DNA of 64,000 bases from Actinosynnema sp. ALI-1.44 (GCF_001984155.1 NZ_MTQO01000045.1:310001-374000); one strand, 5' to 3'; positions 9,341 to 18,268 are shown, counted from the first letter of the stretch. Numbers and translations are program-made. Notes: generated by a model from the sequence alone, not told the origin.

Positions 9341-11406
9341 CGGGGCAGCAGGCCCGCCACCGAGTGCTCACCGATGCCGAGCCGGTTCGCGGTTTCCAGC
9401 AGTTCCTGCAGCTTGCCCGACTCCTTGCCACCGGCGCCGATCAGCTTGAGCAGCAACGCCGACACGGTCAGGTTCTGCACGTCGGCCGTGCTGATCCCGC
9501 TGAGCATCTGGCCGATGTCGTCGGCGAAGTTCCGCTCGCCGTTGAGCCACGGCTTGGCCAGCGTCTGCGCGGTGGCCGAGTGCTCGACGAAACCGTCGAC
9601 GCTCTTGCCCATGGAGACCGCGCCGACCAGGCGGTCGAAGAACATCGACTCGCCGCCGACGATGTCGATGTCGGCTTTCTCCAGCCCGGCGGCGATGACC
9701 GACGCCTGCGACTCGGCGACCTGGCGCTGGACGTCCAGTCCGGCGAGCCGGATGTCCTTCTCCATCTCCAGCCGCAGCCGGTATTCCTCGTGCTCGCGGG
9801 TGGCGTCGTTCATCGCGGCGAGCGCGGCGGCCTTCTCGGTGAGCCCCTCGGCCTCGCCCTTGAGCTTCTCGCGCAACGCTTCCGCGACCGCGACGGCCTT
9901 CTCCTTGTCCACGTTCGCCTCGGCGAGGCCGATCTTCGAGGTCGCTTCGGCCTTGGCGAGGGCCTTCTCGCGCTCGACCACGGCCTCCGCGCGGCCCACC
10001 TTCTCGATGGCGTCCGCGTCGCGTTCCCTGACCTGGACGCTGGCCAGGCCCTCCGCGGCCGCCTGTGCCTGCGCGCCCTCGGCGAGCCGGATCTTGGCGC
10101 GGGTGTCCAGTTCCGCGGCCTGCTGACGGGCCTCGGCGAGCGCGAGCTCGCGACGGGCGTCGTACTTCGCTGCCTGCTCGGCCGCCTCGGCGGCCTTGAT
10201 GTCCTTGACCAGCTTCTCCTGCGCCTCGGCCTCGGCCTGGATGACCAGTGCCTGCCGCATCCGCTCGGCCTCCTCGACCGCGCGCAGGCGCTTGATCGTC
10301 TCCTCCTGCTCGGCGACGGTCTTGTCGACCGCGATCCGCTCGCGGACCACCTCGGCGATCGCGCGCTTCTCGCCTTCGAGCTCCTTGTCCTTGCTGATCC
10401 GGGAAAGCTCGGTCTCGCGCTCGCGGGCGATCACCTCGAGCTGGCGGTCCTTCTCGATCCGCTCGGTCTCGATCGCGATGACCCGTTCCTTGTTCTTCGC
10501 GGCGACGGCGATCTCACGGGCCCGGTTCTCGTCCTGGATGCCCAGCTGCTCCTCGGTGCGCAGGTTCGCGGCGTGCGCCTTGAGCCGCTCCTCGGCCTGC
10601 ACCTTGGTGATCTCGGCTTCCTCACGGGCGCGGACGGTCTGGACCTCGCGGTTCTGCTTGGCCTCCGCGTCGGCCTGGCGGCGCTCCAGTTCGAGGATCT
10701 GCTCACGGGCGTCGACGTTCTGCCGCGTGATCTCCTTCTCCTCGTTGCGCTGGTACTCGTTGGTGCGCACATGCTCGATCGCGGTCAGCTCGGTGATCTT
10801 GCGGATGCCTTGCGCGTCGAGGATGTTGGCCGGGTCGAGGTGGCTCATCGGGGTCTGCTCGAGGAAGTCGATGGCCGCGTCCTCGAGGCTGTAGCCGTTG
10901 AGGTCGGTGCCGATCACCCGGATGATCTGGTCACGGAACTCGTCGCGCTTGGTGTACAGGTCGACGAAGTCGAGCTGCTTGCCGACGGTCTTGAGCGCCT
11001 CGGAGAACTTCGCGTTGAACAACGCCTGCAGCGTGGACTCGTCGCTGGCGCGGGCGGTCCCGATGGCCTGCGCGACCTTGATGACGTCTTCCGCGGTCTT
11101 GTTGACGCGCACGAAGAACGTGATGCGGATGTCCGCGCGGATGTTGTCCTTGCAGATCAGGCCCTCTTGACCGGCGCGGTTGATCTCGATGGTCTTCACC
11201 GAGATGTCCATCACCTCCGCGCGGTGCAGCACGGGCAGCACGATCGCGCCGGTGAACGTGACGTGCACGTTGCGCACCTTGGAGATGATCAGCGCCTTGC
11301 CCTGCTCGATCTTGCGGAACAGCCTGCTGACCGTGAACAGGATGATCAGGATGACGAGCAGCACGACGCCGATCAGCACGCCCGCCCCGATTCCGATAGC
11401 GTCCAT
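9337..11406 (-). CDS. Flotillin / SPFH-domain membrane protein (YqiK-like)
   Basis: 689 residues. One N-terminal membrane segment (about residues 4-26) is followed by an SPFH/PHB domain (about 30-210). A very long charged, heptad-rich helix with Glu/Ala/Arg repeats runs from about 220 to 560, and the C-terminal region starts near 580. This is the flotillin architecture, larger than Bacillus FloA and close to E. coli YqiK. Such proteins oligomerise into membrane scaffolds. The NfeD-like gene sits 6 bases upstream and the AAA ATPase starts inside this stop codon, giving a three-gene operon. The NfeD/flotillin pairing is well known (YuaF-FloT, YqiJ-YqiK); the coupling to a giant AAA protein is the unusual part. 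Confidence 0.92.
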   Translation of the reverse strand: MDAIGIGAGVLIGVVLLVILIILFTVSRLFRKIEQGKALIISKVRNVHVTFTGAIVLPVLHRAEVMDISVKTIEINRAGQEGLICKDNIRADIRITFFVRVNKTAEDVIKVAQAIGTARASDESTLQALFNAKFSEALKTVGKQLDFVDLYTKRDEFRDQIIRVIGTDLNGYSLEDAAIDFLEQTPMSHLDPANILDAQGIRKITELTAIEHVRTNEYQRNEEKEITRQNVDAREQILELERRQADAEAKQNREVQTVRAREEAEITKVQAEERLKAHAANLRTEEQLGIQDENRAREIAVAAKNKERVIAIETERIEKDRQLEVIARERETELSRISKDKELEGEKRAIAEVVRERIAVDKTVAEQEETIKRLRAVEEAERMRQALVIQAEAEAQEKLVKDIKAAEAAEQAAKYDARRELALAEARQQAAELDTRAKIRLAEGAQAQAAAEGLASVQVRERDADAIEKVGRAEAVVEREKALAKAEATSKIGLAEANVDKEKAVAVAEALREKLKGEAEGLTEKAAALAAMNDATREHEEYRLRLEMEKDIRLAGLDVQRQVAESQASVIAAGLEKADIDIVGGESMFFDRLVGAVSMGKSVDGFVEHSATAQTLAKPWLNGERNFADDIGQMLSGISTADVQNLTVSALLLKLIGAGGKESGKLQELLETANRLGIGEHSVAGLLPR

Positions 11407-11412
11407 CGCTTT

Positions 11413-12003
11413 TCAGTCCTTCAGATGAGTCTCGACCGGGGCGACCCAAAAGAACTCGCCATCGGTGTCGTAGTCGTAGATCAGCGCCGTCCGGCCGGCG
11501 CGCAGGTCGTCCTCGCCGGCCTGGCGAACCTGGACGACAGCGGAGGAACCGTCCTCCGCGTGCACCTCGGCCTGGCCGAAGTCCCCCGTGACCGTGCCGG
11601 TGCGGATCACGCACGTGCGACCGACGAAGTCGGCGCGCGACGCGACGGGTCCGGAGTGGAACACCGCGCGCAACGGCGTCACCATCAGCCTGGTCACCAG
11701 CAATGCCAGGACGATCGCGACGAGCAGGACCACCGTGCCCAGCACGATCCGCCCGCCGGTGCCGAGTCCCGCGAGCAGCACGGTGCCGACCAGGCTGAGG
11801 AACCAGCCGACCACGATCGTCAGTGTCAACGCGATCGTCAGCGGCACGCCGCCGAAACCGAGCGCTCCGAGCAGGTCCCCCGCGTCCTCGTCGACGTCGA
11901 CGGCACCCAGGAGGGTCAACAGCCAGTAACCGACGCAGACGACGAGCAGGAAAGTGAACAGCACGGCAGGGAAAGCCAGCGTTGCCTGGAAGAACTCGGC
12001 CAA
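11413..12003 (-). CDS. NfeD/YqiJ-like membrane protein
   Basis: 196 residues with three or four hydrophobic segments in the first 110 (around 10-35, 50-80 and 85-108). A soluble OB-fold-like C-terminal domain follows from about 120, with the pattern DFVGRTCVIRTGTVTGDFGQA typical of YqiJ/NfeD proteins. NfeD-family proteins partner flotillins encoded next to them. Here the flotillin starts 6 bases downstream, so they almost certainly form one operon and one membrane complex. The ATG at 12003 is the first in the frame. No protease Ser-Lys dyad is visible, so this belongs to the short, non-protease class. Confidence 0.85.
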   Translation of the reverse strand: MAEFFQATLAFPAVLFTFLLVVCVGYWLLTLLGAVDVDEDAGDLLGALGFGGVPLTIALTLTIVVGWFLSLVGTVLLAGLGTGGRIVLGTVVLLVAIVLALLVTRLMVTPLRAVFHSGPVASRADFVGRTCVIRTGTVTGDFGQAEVHAEDGSSAVVQVRQAGEDDLRAGRTALIYDYDTDGEFFWVAPVETHLKD

Positions 12004-12064
12004 CCCGCCCCCTAGACGCCGAACTCCGGTGCCTTCCCCATCGGCCCGGCGGGGCGACTATAAC

Positions 12065-12535
12065 TCAGCGGCGCTCACTGAGCGTTTCCATGGCAGCCCC
12101 GTGACCGAATCGTGTCACATGGTTGTCCACTTGGGCTGTGTTTCGCAGTTTTCCCAGCGCACGGTGCTGAACCAGCCGGACGGCGGCAGCAGCGATCCCC
12201 ACGGCCTGCGCGGTCTGCTCAGCGGTCAGCCCGCACAGCACACGCAGCACGATCACTTCCCGCTCGTCGGCCGGAAGAGCGGCGACGTCCAGCGCGGAAT
12301 CGGGGCAGCCAGGCGCGCCGTCCAGTTCTTTGTCAACCATTTCGGCGGCGATCCGGTAAGTGACCGCCAACAATGGATCATGCCCTTCGGGCAACGCGCG
12401 GAGAACGGCGTACAACGATTCACGCGCGACGAGGTCCGCGACCGCGAACGCCCCGTCCCGCCTGCCGATCCGCGCGCGGCAGTACCGCACCACAACAGGC
12501 TTGATCGTTCCGAGAACGATGGCACCGAGACTCAT
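12065..12535 (-). CDS. ECF RNA polymerase sigma factor, ShbA/SigD-like
   Basis: 156 residues. The N-terminus TIKPVVVRYCRARIGRRDGAF matches region 2.1 of the actinobacterial ShbA/SigD group. Residues about 88-132 are region 4.2 with a helix-turn-helix (GLTAEQTAQAVGIAAAAVR) and QHRALGKLR. ShbA proteins direct transcription of the principal sigma gene in streptomycetes. In region 2.2-2.4 the usual acidic helix is changed to VADLVARESLY and the linker is short, so this looks like a diverged paralogue. ATG 12535 was chosen for its GGGGAG ribosome site; an in-frame upstream extension to 12712 lacks one and looks non-coding. It lies 61 bases upstream of the NfeD-flotillin operon on the same strand. 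No anti-sigma gene is adjacent. Confidence 0.75.
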   Translation of the reverse strand: MSLGAIVLGTIKPVVVRYCRARIGRRDGAFAVADLVARESLYAVLRALPEGHDPLLAVTYRIAAEMVDKELDGAPGCPDSALDVAALPADEREVIVLRVLCGLTAEQTAQAVGIAAAAVRLVQHRALGKLRNTAQVDNHVTRFGHGAAMETLSERR

Positions 12536-12756
12536 GACGTCTCCCCGTGGCTTTCTCGACCAGTCAGGGATGAGACTGGCGAAAGGCCCCCGACTTACGC
12601 GACTTTCCAGGATTTCCTCAAGAAATACCCTGCGTGGCAACCCGATTTCGGGACGCGCCGGTAATACTCCACTCAGCCCATCGGGCACGCTAACAGGCTG
12701 ATAACTATTCACCCGAACCGCCGTTGCGCAGTTGATCTACGCGGTTCACTGCGCCC

Positions 12757-13167
12757 GTGAGGAACAAGGTCGCACTCGTGGCGGTGGTCGCGAGCACCGC
12801 AGGCGTGCTGATGGCGTGTTCGAGCAGCGAGTCCAAGTTCGCGGACGAACTCAAGGCAGCGGGCTTCGGAGCGGTGAAGCCGACTTCGGAGACGGAGAAG
12901 AAGACGAAGAAGGTCGGCGGCAAGACCGTGAAGACGAGCACGAAGGTGCTCGAGGCGGTCGTCCGGGTGAAGGGCTGCGACCTCGAGTTCGAGAAGGTCT
13001 CCGGTCAGTCCGGCTACTGGCTGGACGAGTTGCACGTCAACGGCCAGGAACCGGACTGGCCCGGCTACCCGGAGAACCTCCGCAAGCAACAAGTGGAGAA
13101 AATCTTCGCGGACAGCAGCGGCAAGCCGGACGGCTTCACAACCTGCTACAAACCCAACGAGCCCTGA
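12757..13167 (+). CDS. Small lipoprotein of unknown function
   Basis: 136 residues with a short signal peptide ending in a lipobox (VLMAC, Cys at about residue 21), so the mature protein should be lipid-anchored outside the membrane. The body is Lys-rich (a run of KKTKK residues near 50) with two further Cys that could form a disulfide. No domain is recognised. The GTG at 12757 is the start that places the signal peptide at the N-terminus. It is transcribed away from the sigma gene; the 12536-12756 interval between them is shared upstream sequence with no clear operator. Confidence 0.75.
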   Translation: MRNKVALVAVVASTAGVLMACSSSESKFADELKAAGFGAVKPTSETEKKTKKVGGKTVKTSTKVLEAVVRVKGCDLEFEKVSGQSGYWLDELHVNGQEPDWPGYPENLRKQQVEKIFADSSGKPDGFTTCYKPNEP

Positions 13168-13174
13168 CCAGCCC

Positions 13175-13980
13175 CAACCAGCTCGCGCGCAAGCGCAGAG
13201 CAGCCCGCAACGGCTCGCGCGCACAGCAGGCGGCTTGCGCGCAAGCACAGGCCAGCCCAGGTCGGCGAGCGAGCAAACGCACAGCAGGCGGCTTGCGCGC
13301 AAGCGCAGAGGTCGGCTTCGGGGGTGTCTCCTGCCCGTCGGCCTGGGCGAAGCCAACCACGGGCTGTCAGGAGGTCCGCCTACGACAATGGCGGGCCCAG
13401 CGATAGCTATACGGATCTCTTGACAGTCCGTGGTTCCCTGGGGCAGGTCGACGGGCAGGGGACACCCGCGCCCTGAAACCCCGGGACACGAAAAGCATGC
13501 GCGAGGACAACACCCCGCGACCCCTCCTGCTCAGAGGTCTGCCTCCCGGCGAGGGACCCCATCTTTTCAGGCCTGGGATCTCACGTTTCCGGGTCGATGA
13601 ACACGCCTCACTCCTGGTCAAGTCTGGGATCCTGACGGGGTGAAAAGACAGGCCCCTCGCCGGGAGCAGACCTCTGAGCAGGAGGTCTTCGCGCCGTGTT
13701 CCTCCCGGCGCATGTTTTTATGACCCGGGGTTCCAGGGCGCGGGCGCCTCCTGCCCGTCGACCTGCCCCAGGGAACCACGGACTATCAAGAGGATCGGTA
13801 TGGCTGTCGCTGGGGCTCTTTGGAGGCCGACCTCTTGACAGCCCATGGTTGGCTTCGCCCAGGCCGACGGGCAGGAGACACCCCCGAAGCACCACTCTGC
13901 GCTGACGCGCAGGCCCGTTGGGGTTGCTCTGCGCTTGCTTGCGAGCCGTTGCGGGCTGGGCTGCGCATGCGCGCGAGCAC
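13175..13980. repeat. Large nested imperfect inverted repeat, non-coding
   Basis: The left arm (about 13175-13566) is the inverted copy of the right arm (about 13640-13980) around a centre near 13600. Matching blocks include 13316-13379 with 13823-13889, 13412-13480 with 13730-13797, and 13520-13566 with 13638-13680. Each arm also contains an internal inverted pair, so a module of about 50 bases recurs four times in alternating orientation (around 13320, 13425, 13745 and 13835). Its cores are CTCCTGCCCGTCG and TTGACAGTCCGTGG. The outer flanks carry GCGCAAGCGCAGAG / GCAACGGCTCGCGCGC units found again near 60.0 kb. Short open frames here are by-products of the palindrome. No transposase is present. 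Confidence 0.85.
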
Positions 13981-14019
13981 CGTGGGGTGGTTCGGGTGGG
14001 CCACTCACGGGAACTAGGG

Positions 14020-14859
14020 TCAGCGGCTCAGGAATGCTTGCAGTCCGGCCAGGTCGTCTGTGTTGATGTGGTCGACGCCTGCCTTGCGCAGCTCGGTCCA
14101 GATCGCTTCACGCGCCGCACCGGGTGTGTCCGGGGTCGCCCAGAACCTGACCCGCTGACCTGCCTTGTGGGCGACGGAAACGATGTGACGCAACCGGTCT
14201 CGTTCCGCCGATGGGAACTCGCCGGTGCCGTTCCACGTGAACAGCGAGGTCCAGTTGTCGGACACGAGCGGGGTCATCCGGGCGTCCGACCCGGGGCCGA
14301 GGTCGTTCGGGTTCGCGATCCGGCCGTCGTAGAACGCCTGGCGGTACCGCTGCGAGGCCATCAGCTCACGGGGGCGGTCGCCGGAGATGACCGCGGTCAC
14401 CGGGCCGCGCAGCACGAAACCGTTGATGTACTGCGTGAACAGCAGGGGGTAGCGGCGCATGACCTTGTCCAACTCGGTGTACGCCGCCACGCCGTTGGTC
14501 TTGATGTCGATCAGCAGCTGGAAGGCGACCGGCTTGCCCCGGTACACCGATCCGCCGTTGGCCAGCACTCGCTTGTAGAGCGGGTCGAGGTAGAGCGACT
14601 GCAGGGTCCGCTCCGGCGTCAGGTCACCCGGGTCGTGGCCGACGAGCAGTTGGCCGTCGACCAGGTAGATGTCTGCTTCCACGCTCGTGAAGCCGTGGTC
14701 GAGCGCGTCGAACAGGGGGCGTTCGTGCTCGTAGTCGTTGTGCGCGTGTGCCTGCGGCAACGGGCGCACCTGGGGTTTGGCCGACGCGACCGCCGCGCTG
14801 CCGACAATCAGCGCGAACACGCTCAGAATCACTGTCACTAACCGCATGCGGATCACCAT
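14020..14859 (-). CDS. Secreted GDPD / PI-PLC-like phosphodiesterase
   Basis: 279 residues with an N-terminal signal peptide (hydrophobic to about residue 25, cut near ASA). The mature start HAHNDYEHERPL is followed by VEADIYLVDGQLLVGHD (residues about 60-77). These carry the His-Asn and Glu-x-Asp metal and substrate residues of the glycerophosphodiester phosphodiesterase / PI-PLC TIM barrel. The C-terminal FWATPD...WTELRKAGVDHINTDD is the closing barrel strand of this fold. It probably hydrolyses phosphodiester head groups or teichoic-acid-like polymers outside the cell; the substrate is unknown. ATG 14859 has an AAGG ribosome site; ATG 14847 is an alternative that shortens only the signal peptide. 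Confidence 0.8.
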   Translation of the reverse strand: MVIRMRLVTVILSVFALIVGSAAVASAKPQVRPLPQAHAHNDYEHERPLFDALDHGFTSVEADIYLVDGQLLVGHDPGDLTPERTLQSLYLDPLYKRVLANGGSVYRGKPVAFQLLIDIKTNGVAAYTELDKVMRRYPLLFTQYINGFVLRGPVTAVISGDRPRELMASQRYRQAFYDGRIANPNDLGPGSDARMTPLVSDNWTSLFTWNGTGEFPSAERDRLRHIVSVAHKAGQRVRFWATPDTPGAAREAIWTELRKAGVDHINTDDLAGLQAFLSR

Positions 14860-14952
14860 AGGCTGCCTTGAGCTGCGGAAACGTTAACGCTGGGCGAAGA
14901 GTTGCCGGGGTGGGCACTGGACGAGATCACCGATGCCGTGTGTAGCGGGTCT

Positions 14953-14967
14953 GTTACAGTCGCGCGC
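14953..14967 (+). promoter_or_regulatory. Probable leaderless promoter (-10 TACAGT)
   Basis: TACAGT at 14955-14960 lies 7 bases before the ATG at 14968, the spacing expected when transcription begins at the start codon. There is no Shine-Dalgarno sequence. The same GTTACAGTCG occurs at 52014-52023, upstream of the ABC-F gene. Confidence 0.4.
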
Positions 14968-15462
14968 ATGATCACCCGGATCGGCAGCCTGCGTACGGCC
15001 ATCGCGGTGGCCACCGGCATCCTCACCCTCTACATGGGACTTGTCGTCCTGAACAACGTCACCGACTTCCCCACCAACCGGGCGTTCGTCGAGCACGTCC
15101 TCGCGATGGACACCACGTTCCAGTCACCGAACACGATGTGGCGTGCGATCACCAGCTCCACCGTCGCCCTGCTCGTGTACATCGCGATCATCGTGTGGGA
15201 GGCGCTCACCGCGATCGTCCTCGGCATCGGGTTCGTCAAGGGTGTGCGTGGCAGCGACGGGGCTCGTTCCTACGGCACTGTCGGGTTCCTGATGATGATG
15301 GCGTTGTTCGGCGCGGGGTTCATCGCGATCGGCGGCGAGTGGTTCCAGATGTGGCAGTCGCAGCAGTGGAACGGCCTGCAGCCCGCCACGTTCAACTTCC
15401 TGATCGCGTCCGCCGGGCTGATCCTCACCCGATTGCATGACCGTGCACCCGACCGAACCTGA
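14968..15462 (+). CDS. DUF2165 small integral membrane protein
   Basis: 164 residues with four predicted membrane helices (about 8-30, 58-85, 105-130 and 140-158) and the DUF2165 signatures LYMGLVVLNNVTDF and GGEWFQMWQSQQWNG. Members are four-helix inner-membrane proteins of unknown role. The ATG at 14968 has a -10-like TACAGT only 7 bases upstream and no ribosome site, so translation is probably leaderless. It is a single gene, divergent from the phosphodiesterase and 74 bases before a methyltransferase on the same strand. Confidence 0.85.
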   Translation: MITRIGSLRTAIAVATGILTLYMGLVVLNNVTDFPTNRAFVEHVLAMDTTFQSPNTMWRAITSSTVALLVYIAIIVWEALTAIVLGIGFVKGVRGSDGARSYGTVGFLMMMALFGAGFIAIGGEWFQMWQSQQWNGLQPATFNFLIASAGLILTRLHDRAPDRT

Positions 15463-15536
15463 GGCTGGGCCTGCGCAGTTCGCCTGGTAGCCAACAACAG
15501 AACCACGATGGGCCGCTTGCTTGTGTTGCGGACCAA

Positions 15537-16427
15537 GTGGATGCTGTCCTGATGACGCGTGCCACGCCGCCCCGGTTGCAGCCGATCGGCCCACGCTCCT
15601 ACGACAGCGAGACACCCAACGCATCGAGGATGTACGACTACTACCTCGGCGGGGCGATGAACTTCACCGCCGACCGTGAACTGGCCGAACGGGCCAAGAC
15701 CGTCCTGCCGTGCACGCCGTCGCTGGCGCGGCTGAACCGGTCGTGGCTGCGGCGCGTCGTGGACACCTGCCTTGACGAGGGAATCGACCAGTTCCTCGAC
15801 CTCGGCTCGGGAATTCCCACCGTCGGCAACGTGCACGAAATCGTCCAGCGACGCGCCCCGCAGGGGCGGGTGGTGTACGTCGACTACGACGCGACAGCGG
15901 TGACTCACGCCCGGAAGCTGTTGCAGGGCAACGAGTACGCCGGGATCGTGCACGCCGACATCCGCGACCCGGGCAGTGTCCTGCGGGCTCCGGAAACCCG
16001 TCGGCTGCTGGACTTCGGACGGCCGATCGGGCTGCTGATGGTCGGGATCCTGTTGTACGTCGGCCCGGAATACGACCCGGGCGGGCTCGTGGCCACCTAC
16101 CGTGACGCGTGCGCGCCCGGGAGCCTCGTGCCGATCTCAGTGATCACCACCAAGCTCGTCGCCGGCAAGGACCCGGTGACGCACAAGCAGGTTCTCGACC
16201 TCATCAGCGTGTACGCCGACGCGAGTGAACAGATCAACGACTGGAGCGAGGCGGACCTCGTCTGCTGGTTCTCCGGGATGGACCTGCTGGCCCCGGGCAT
16301 CACGCTGTTGTCCGAATGGCGGCCGGACGGCGCGCTGGAAGCCGACAACAGCAGCGAAGCCCGGCTGCTGGGCATCGGCGGAATGGGACGGGTCCGGGGC
16401 ACCGAGGCCCCGGACCCCTCTGACTAG
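15537..16427 (+). CDS. SAM-dependent methyltransferase, DUF574 / Methyltransf_19 family
   Basis: 296 residues. SARMYDYYLGG-type N-terminal motif (here NASRMYDYYLGGAMNF), then FLDLGSGIPT as motif I and VVYVDYDATAVTHAR as the acidic loop. These define the DUF574/Methyltransf_19 family, which is abundant in actinomycetes and mostly uncharacterised. The substrate is unknown. A GTG at 15537 and an ATG at 15552 are both possible starts; neither has a strong ribosome site. The stop overlaps the stop of the convergent peptidase gene by 4 bases. Confidence 0.88.
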   Translation: MDAVLMTRATPPRLQPIGPRSYDSETPNASRMYDYYLGGAMNFTADRELAERAKTVLPCTPSLARLNRSWLRRVVDTCLDEGIDQFLDLGSGIPTVGNVHEIVQRRAPQGRVVYVDYDATAVTHARKLLQGNEYAGIVHADIRDPGSVLRAPETRRLLDFGRPIGLLMVGILLYVGPEYDPGGLVATYRDACAPGSLVPISVITTKLVAGKDPVTHKQVLDLISVYADASEQINDWSEADLVCWFSGMDLLAPGITLLSEWRPDGALEADNSSEARLLGIGGMGRVRGTEAPDPSD

Positions 16428-18217
16428 CGGCGAAGCGCCTTCACGGGACGCTCCGAGGTTTGGTCGAAGATCTCCTGCAGCAACGGGTTCTGCTCCGCCG
16501 CACCGGCCGAAAGGCTGCGCGGCAACGGATGCGCCTTGCCGTCGAGCGGTCCCCTGACTTCGTAGACCGAGCCGTCCTCCGGCAACGGCGCGGTACCGCA
16601 GATCTCGTTGCGACCCGGCAGTTCGCCGTTGAACAGGAACCTGTCACCGAACTGCTGCACGCACGAGGACGGGCCGAGGATGTACTCGCCGTGCTGTCCC
16701 TCGTCGTCCACCGACACGAGCCGGGCAGCGTGCGAGATGTCCTTGTACGTCCGCAACGCGCCCTCGTAGGCGGTCTGCGGGTCGAGTTCGGCGTGCACCA
16801 GCAGCATCCGCGGCGCACCCTTCAGGTCGAGCTGGCGATCCTGCGGCGGATACGGCCAGAACGCGCACAACGGCACACCGTTGAGGTAACCGGCCCACGG
16901 GTTCTGCCTGGCCATCCGGTCGGCTTCACGCGTGTAGAACCGCGGATCCTTGTTCCACGCCGTGTCGTTGCACCGCACGGTGTCACCGAGCGCACCGAGG
17001 TTCACGACCTGGTCGGCCGCCGCGGTCACCGGGATCTGGTAGCGGGACTTGATCGTGGCGAGCGTGTCGTACGCCTGCAACGCCGGGGCCAGGCGTGCCC
17101 AGGCGCGCTCCACGTGACCGGCCTGGACCTTGTCCGCCGGGGCCTTCACCAACTCGTCGTGCACCAGGATGTCGACCAGCGCGCGGATGAACCGGCGGTC
17201 GTTGCCGATCACGCCGAGTACCTTGAAGTCCAGGTCGTGCGGACGGACCGAGGTCCTGCCCGCCTGCTGCAACGCCCCCAGCTTGCCGCGGATCGCGTCG
17301 TAGGTCCGCTGCACGTCGCGGGCGGTCGTGCCGAGGTTGCCGGTGATCTGGTCAGCGTGCCTGCCGACCCACGGCTTGAACTGGGTGTCGAACCGGCGCT
17401 GATAGGACCACGGGTCGAAGTTGACGTTGTCCCACTGCGTGTGCGTCCAGTCCATGTTGGAGTCCAGGACGAACCGGCCGACGCGCTGCGGGTACGTGTC
17501 GGCGTACCAGCCGCCGAGCCACGTGCCGTAGCTGTAGCCGACGAAGTGCAGCAACCTGTGCCCCTGCAGGGCGCGCAGGAACTCCATGTCGTAGACGGTC
17601 TGCTGCGTGCTGACGAACCGGCCGAACTCGGTCGACGCGCACGCCTTGGCGTACAGCTTCGCCTCGGCGATCTCGGTGCGGTGGGTCTGCTCGTCGCGGA
17701 CGCGGTAGTCCGGGGTGGTCGGCAGCGCGGCCAGTTCCTCGGACGTGGTCAGGCAGCGCAGCGCCTCGCTCTGACCGAAGCCGCGCGGGTCGAACCCGAG
17801 CAGGTCGAAGTCGCGGAACATCTGCGGCCGGGACAGCGCGAGCGTGGCCGTCAGGTTCAGCCCGGGGCCGCTGGGGCCGCCGGGGTTGCTGGTCAGCAGG
17901 CCACGGACCGGGCCGGTGGCCTTGCTGTACGCGATCGCCACCGTGATGTCCGGGTGCGCGTCCGGGTTGTGCCAGTCCATCGGCACCTTGACCTTGGCGC
18001 AGTTGGTCGTCGGGGCCTGCGGGTTGGCCTGCTTGATCGCCGCGTCGAACGAACAGGGCGCCCACTGGATCGGCTGATCGAGATAGCGCTGCGGGATCGC
18101 CGGGTTACGCGGCTCGGCAGGCCTGCGGTCAGGCTGGGCCACGCTCGGCGGCGCCAGCACCGCGAGAGCCATGGCAGACGCCGCCACAGCTGACACTAGG
18201 ACACGTAAGGAAGCCAT
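16424..18217 (-). CDS. Secreted S33-family alpha/beta-hydrolase peptidase
   Basis: 597 residues with a Sec signal peptide (about 1-28, cut near SVAQ). It has the layout of secreted Streptomyces tripeptidyl aminopeptidases (SlpD/SlpE group): oxyanion region NPGGPSGPG, nucleophile GYSYG (in FVGYSYGTWLGG), acid in HAELDPQT and catalytic His in GQHGEY. The insertion between strands 6 and 8 is the lid typical of family S33 exopeptidases. It is expected to release short peptides or single residues from protein fragments outside the cell, alongside the M4, S1 and S8 proteases of this window. It ends against the convergent methyltransferase gene. Confidence 0.88.
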   Translation of the reverse strand: MASLRVLVSAVAASAMALAVLAPPSVAQPDRRPAEPRNPAIPQRYLDQPIQWAPCSFDAAIKQANPQAPTTNCAKVKVPMDWHNPDAHPDITVAIAYSKATGPVRGLLTSNPGGPSGPGLNLTATLALSRPQMFRDFDLLGFDPRGFGQSEALRCLTTSEELAALPTTPDYRVRDEQTHRTEIAEAKLYAKACASTEFGRFVSTQQTVYDMEFLRALQGHRLLHFVGYSYGTWLGGWYADTYPQRVGRFVLDSNMDWTHTQWDNVNFDPWSYQRRFDTQFKPWVGRHADQITGNLGTTARDVQRTYDAIRGKLGALQQAGRTSVRPHDLDFKVLGVIGNDRRFIRALVDILVHDELVKAPADKVQAGHVERAWARLAPALQAYDTLATIKSRYQIPVTAAADQVVNLGALGDTVRCNDTAWNKDPRFYTREADRMARQNPWAGYLNGVPLCAFWPYPPQDRQLDLKGAPRMLLVHAELDPQTAYEGALRTYKDISHAARLVSVDDEGQHGEYILGPSSCVQQFGDRFLFNGELPGRNEICGTAPLPEDGSVYEVRGPLDGKAHPLPRSLSAGAAEQNPLLQEIFDQTSERPVKALRR

Positions 18218-18268
18218 GCCCTATACGTAATCGCCCGGCAGCCCGTCCGGGAGGGCCAGACGTCTGAA

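Noticed and set aside
9316-12015. 899-codon open frame on the plus strand across the flotillin and NfeD genes
   Set aside because: It is antisense to the long coiled-coil coding sequence; low-complexity Leu/Asp/Gly composition, no ribosome site and no domain. High GC keeps the reverse frame open.
13175-13980. CRISPR array or tandem phage attachment sites
   Set aside because: The units alternate in orientation and differ in spacing; there are no regular spacers and no cas or integrase gene.
13136-14066. Several 60-100 codon frames in the palindromic region (e.g. with GCLLPVGLGEANHG)
   Set aside because: The same peptide recurs because the DNA is an inverted repeat; there are no ribosome sites or family matches.
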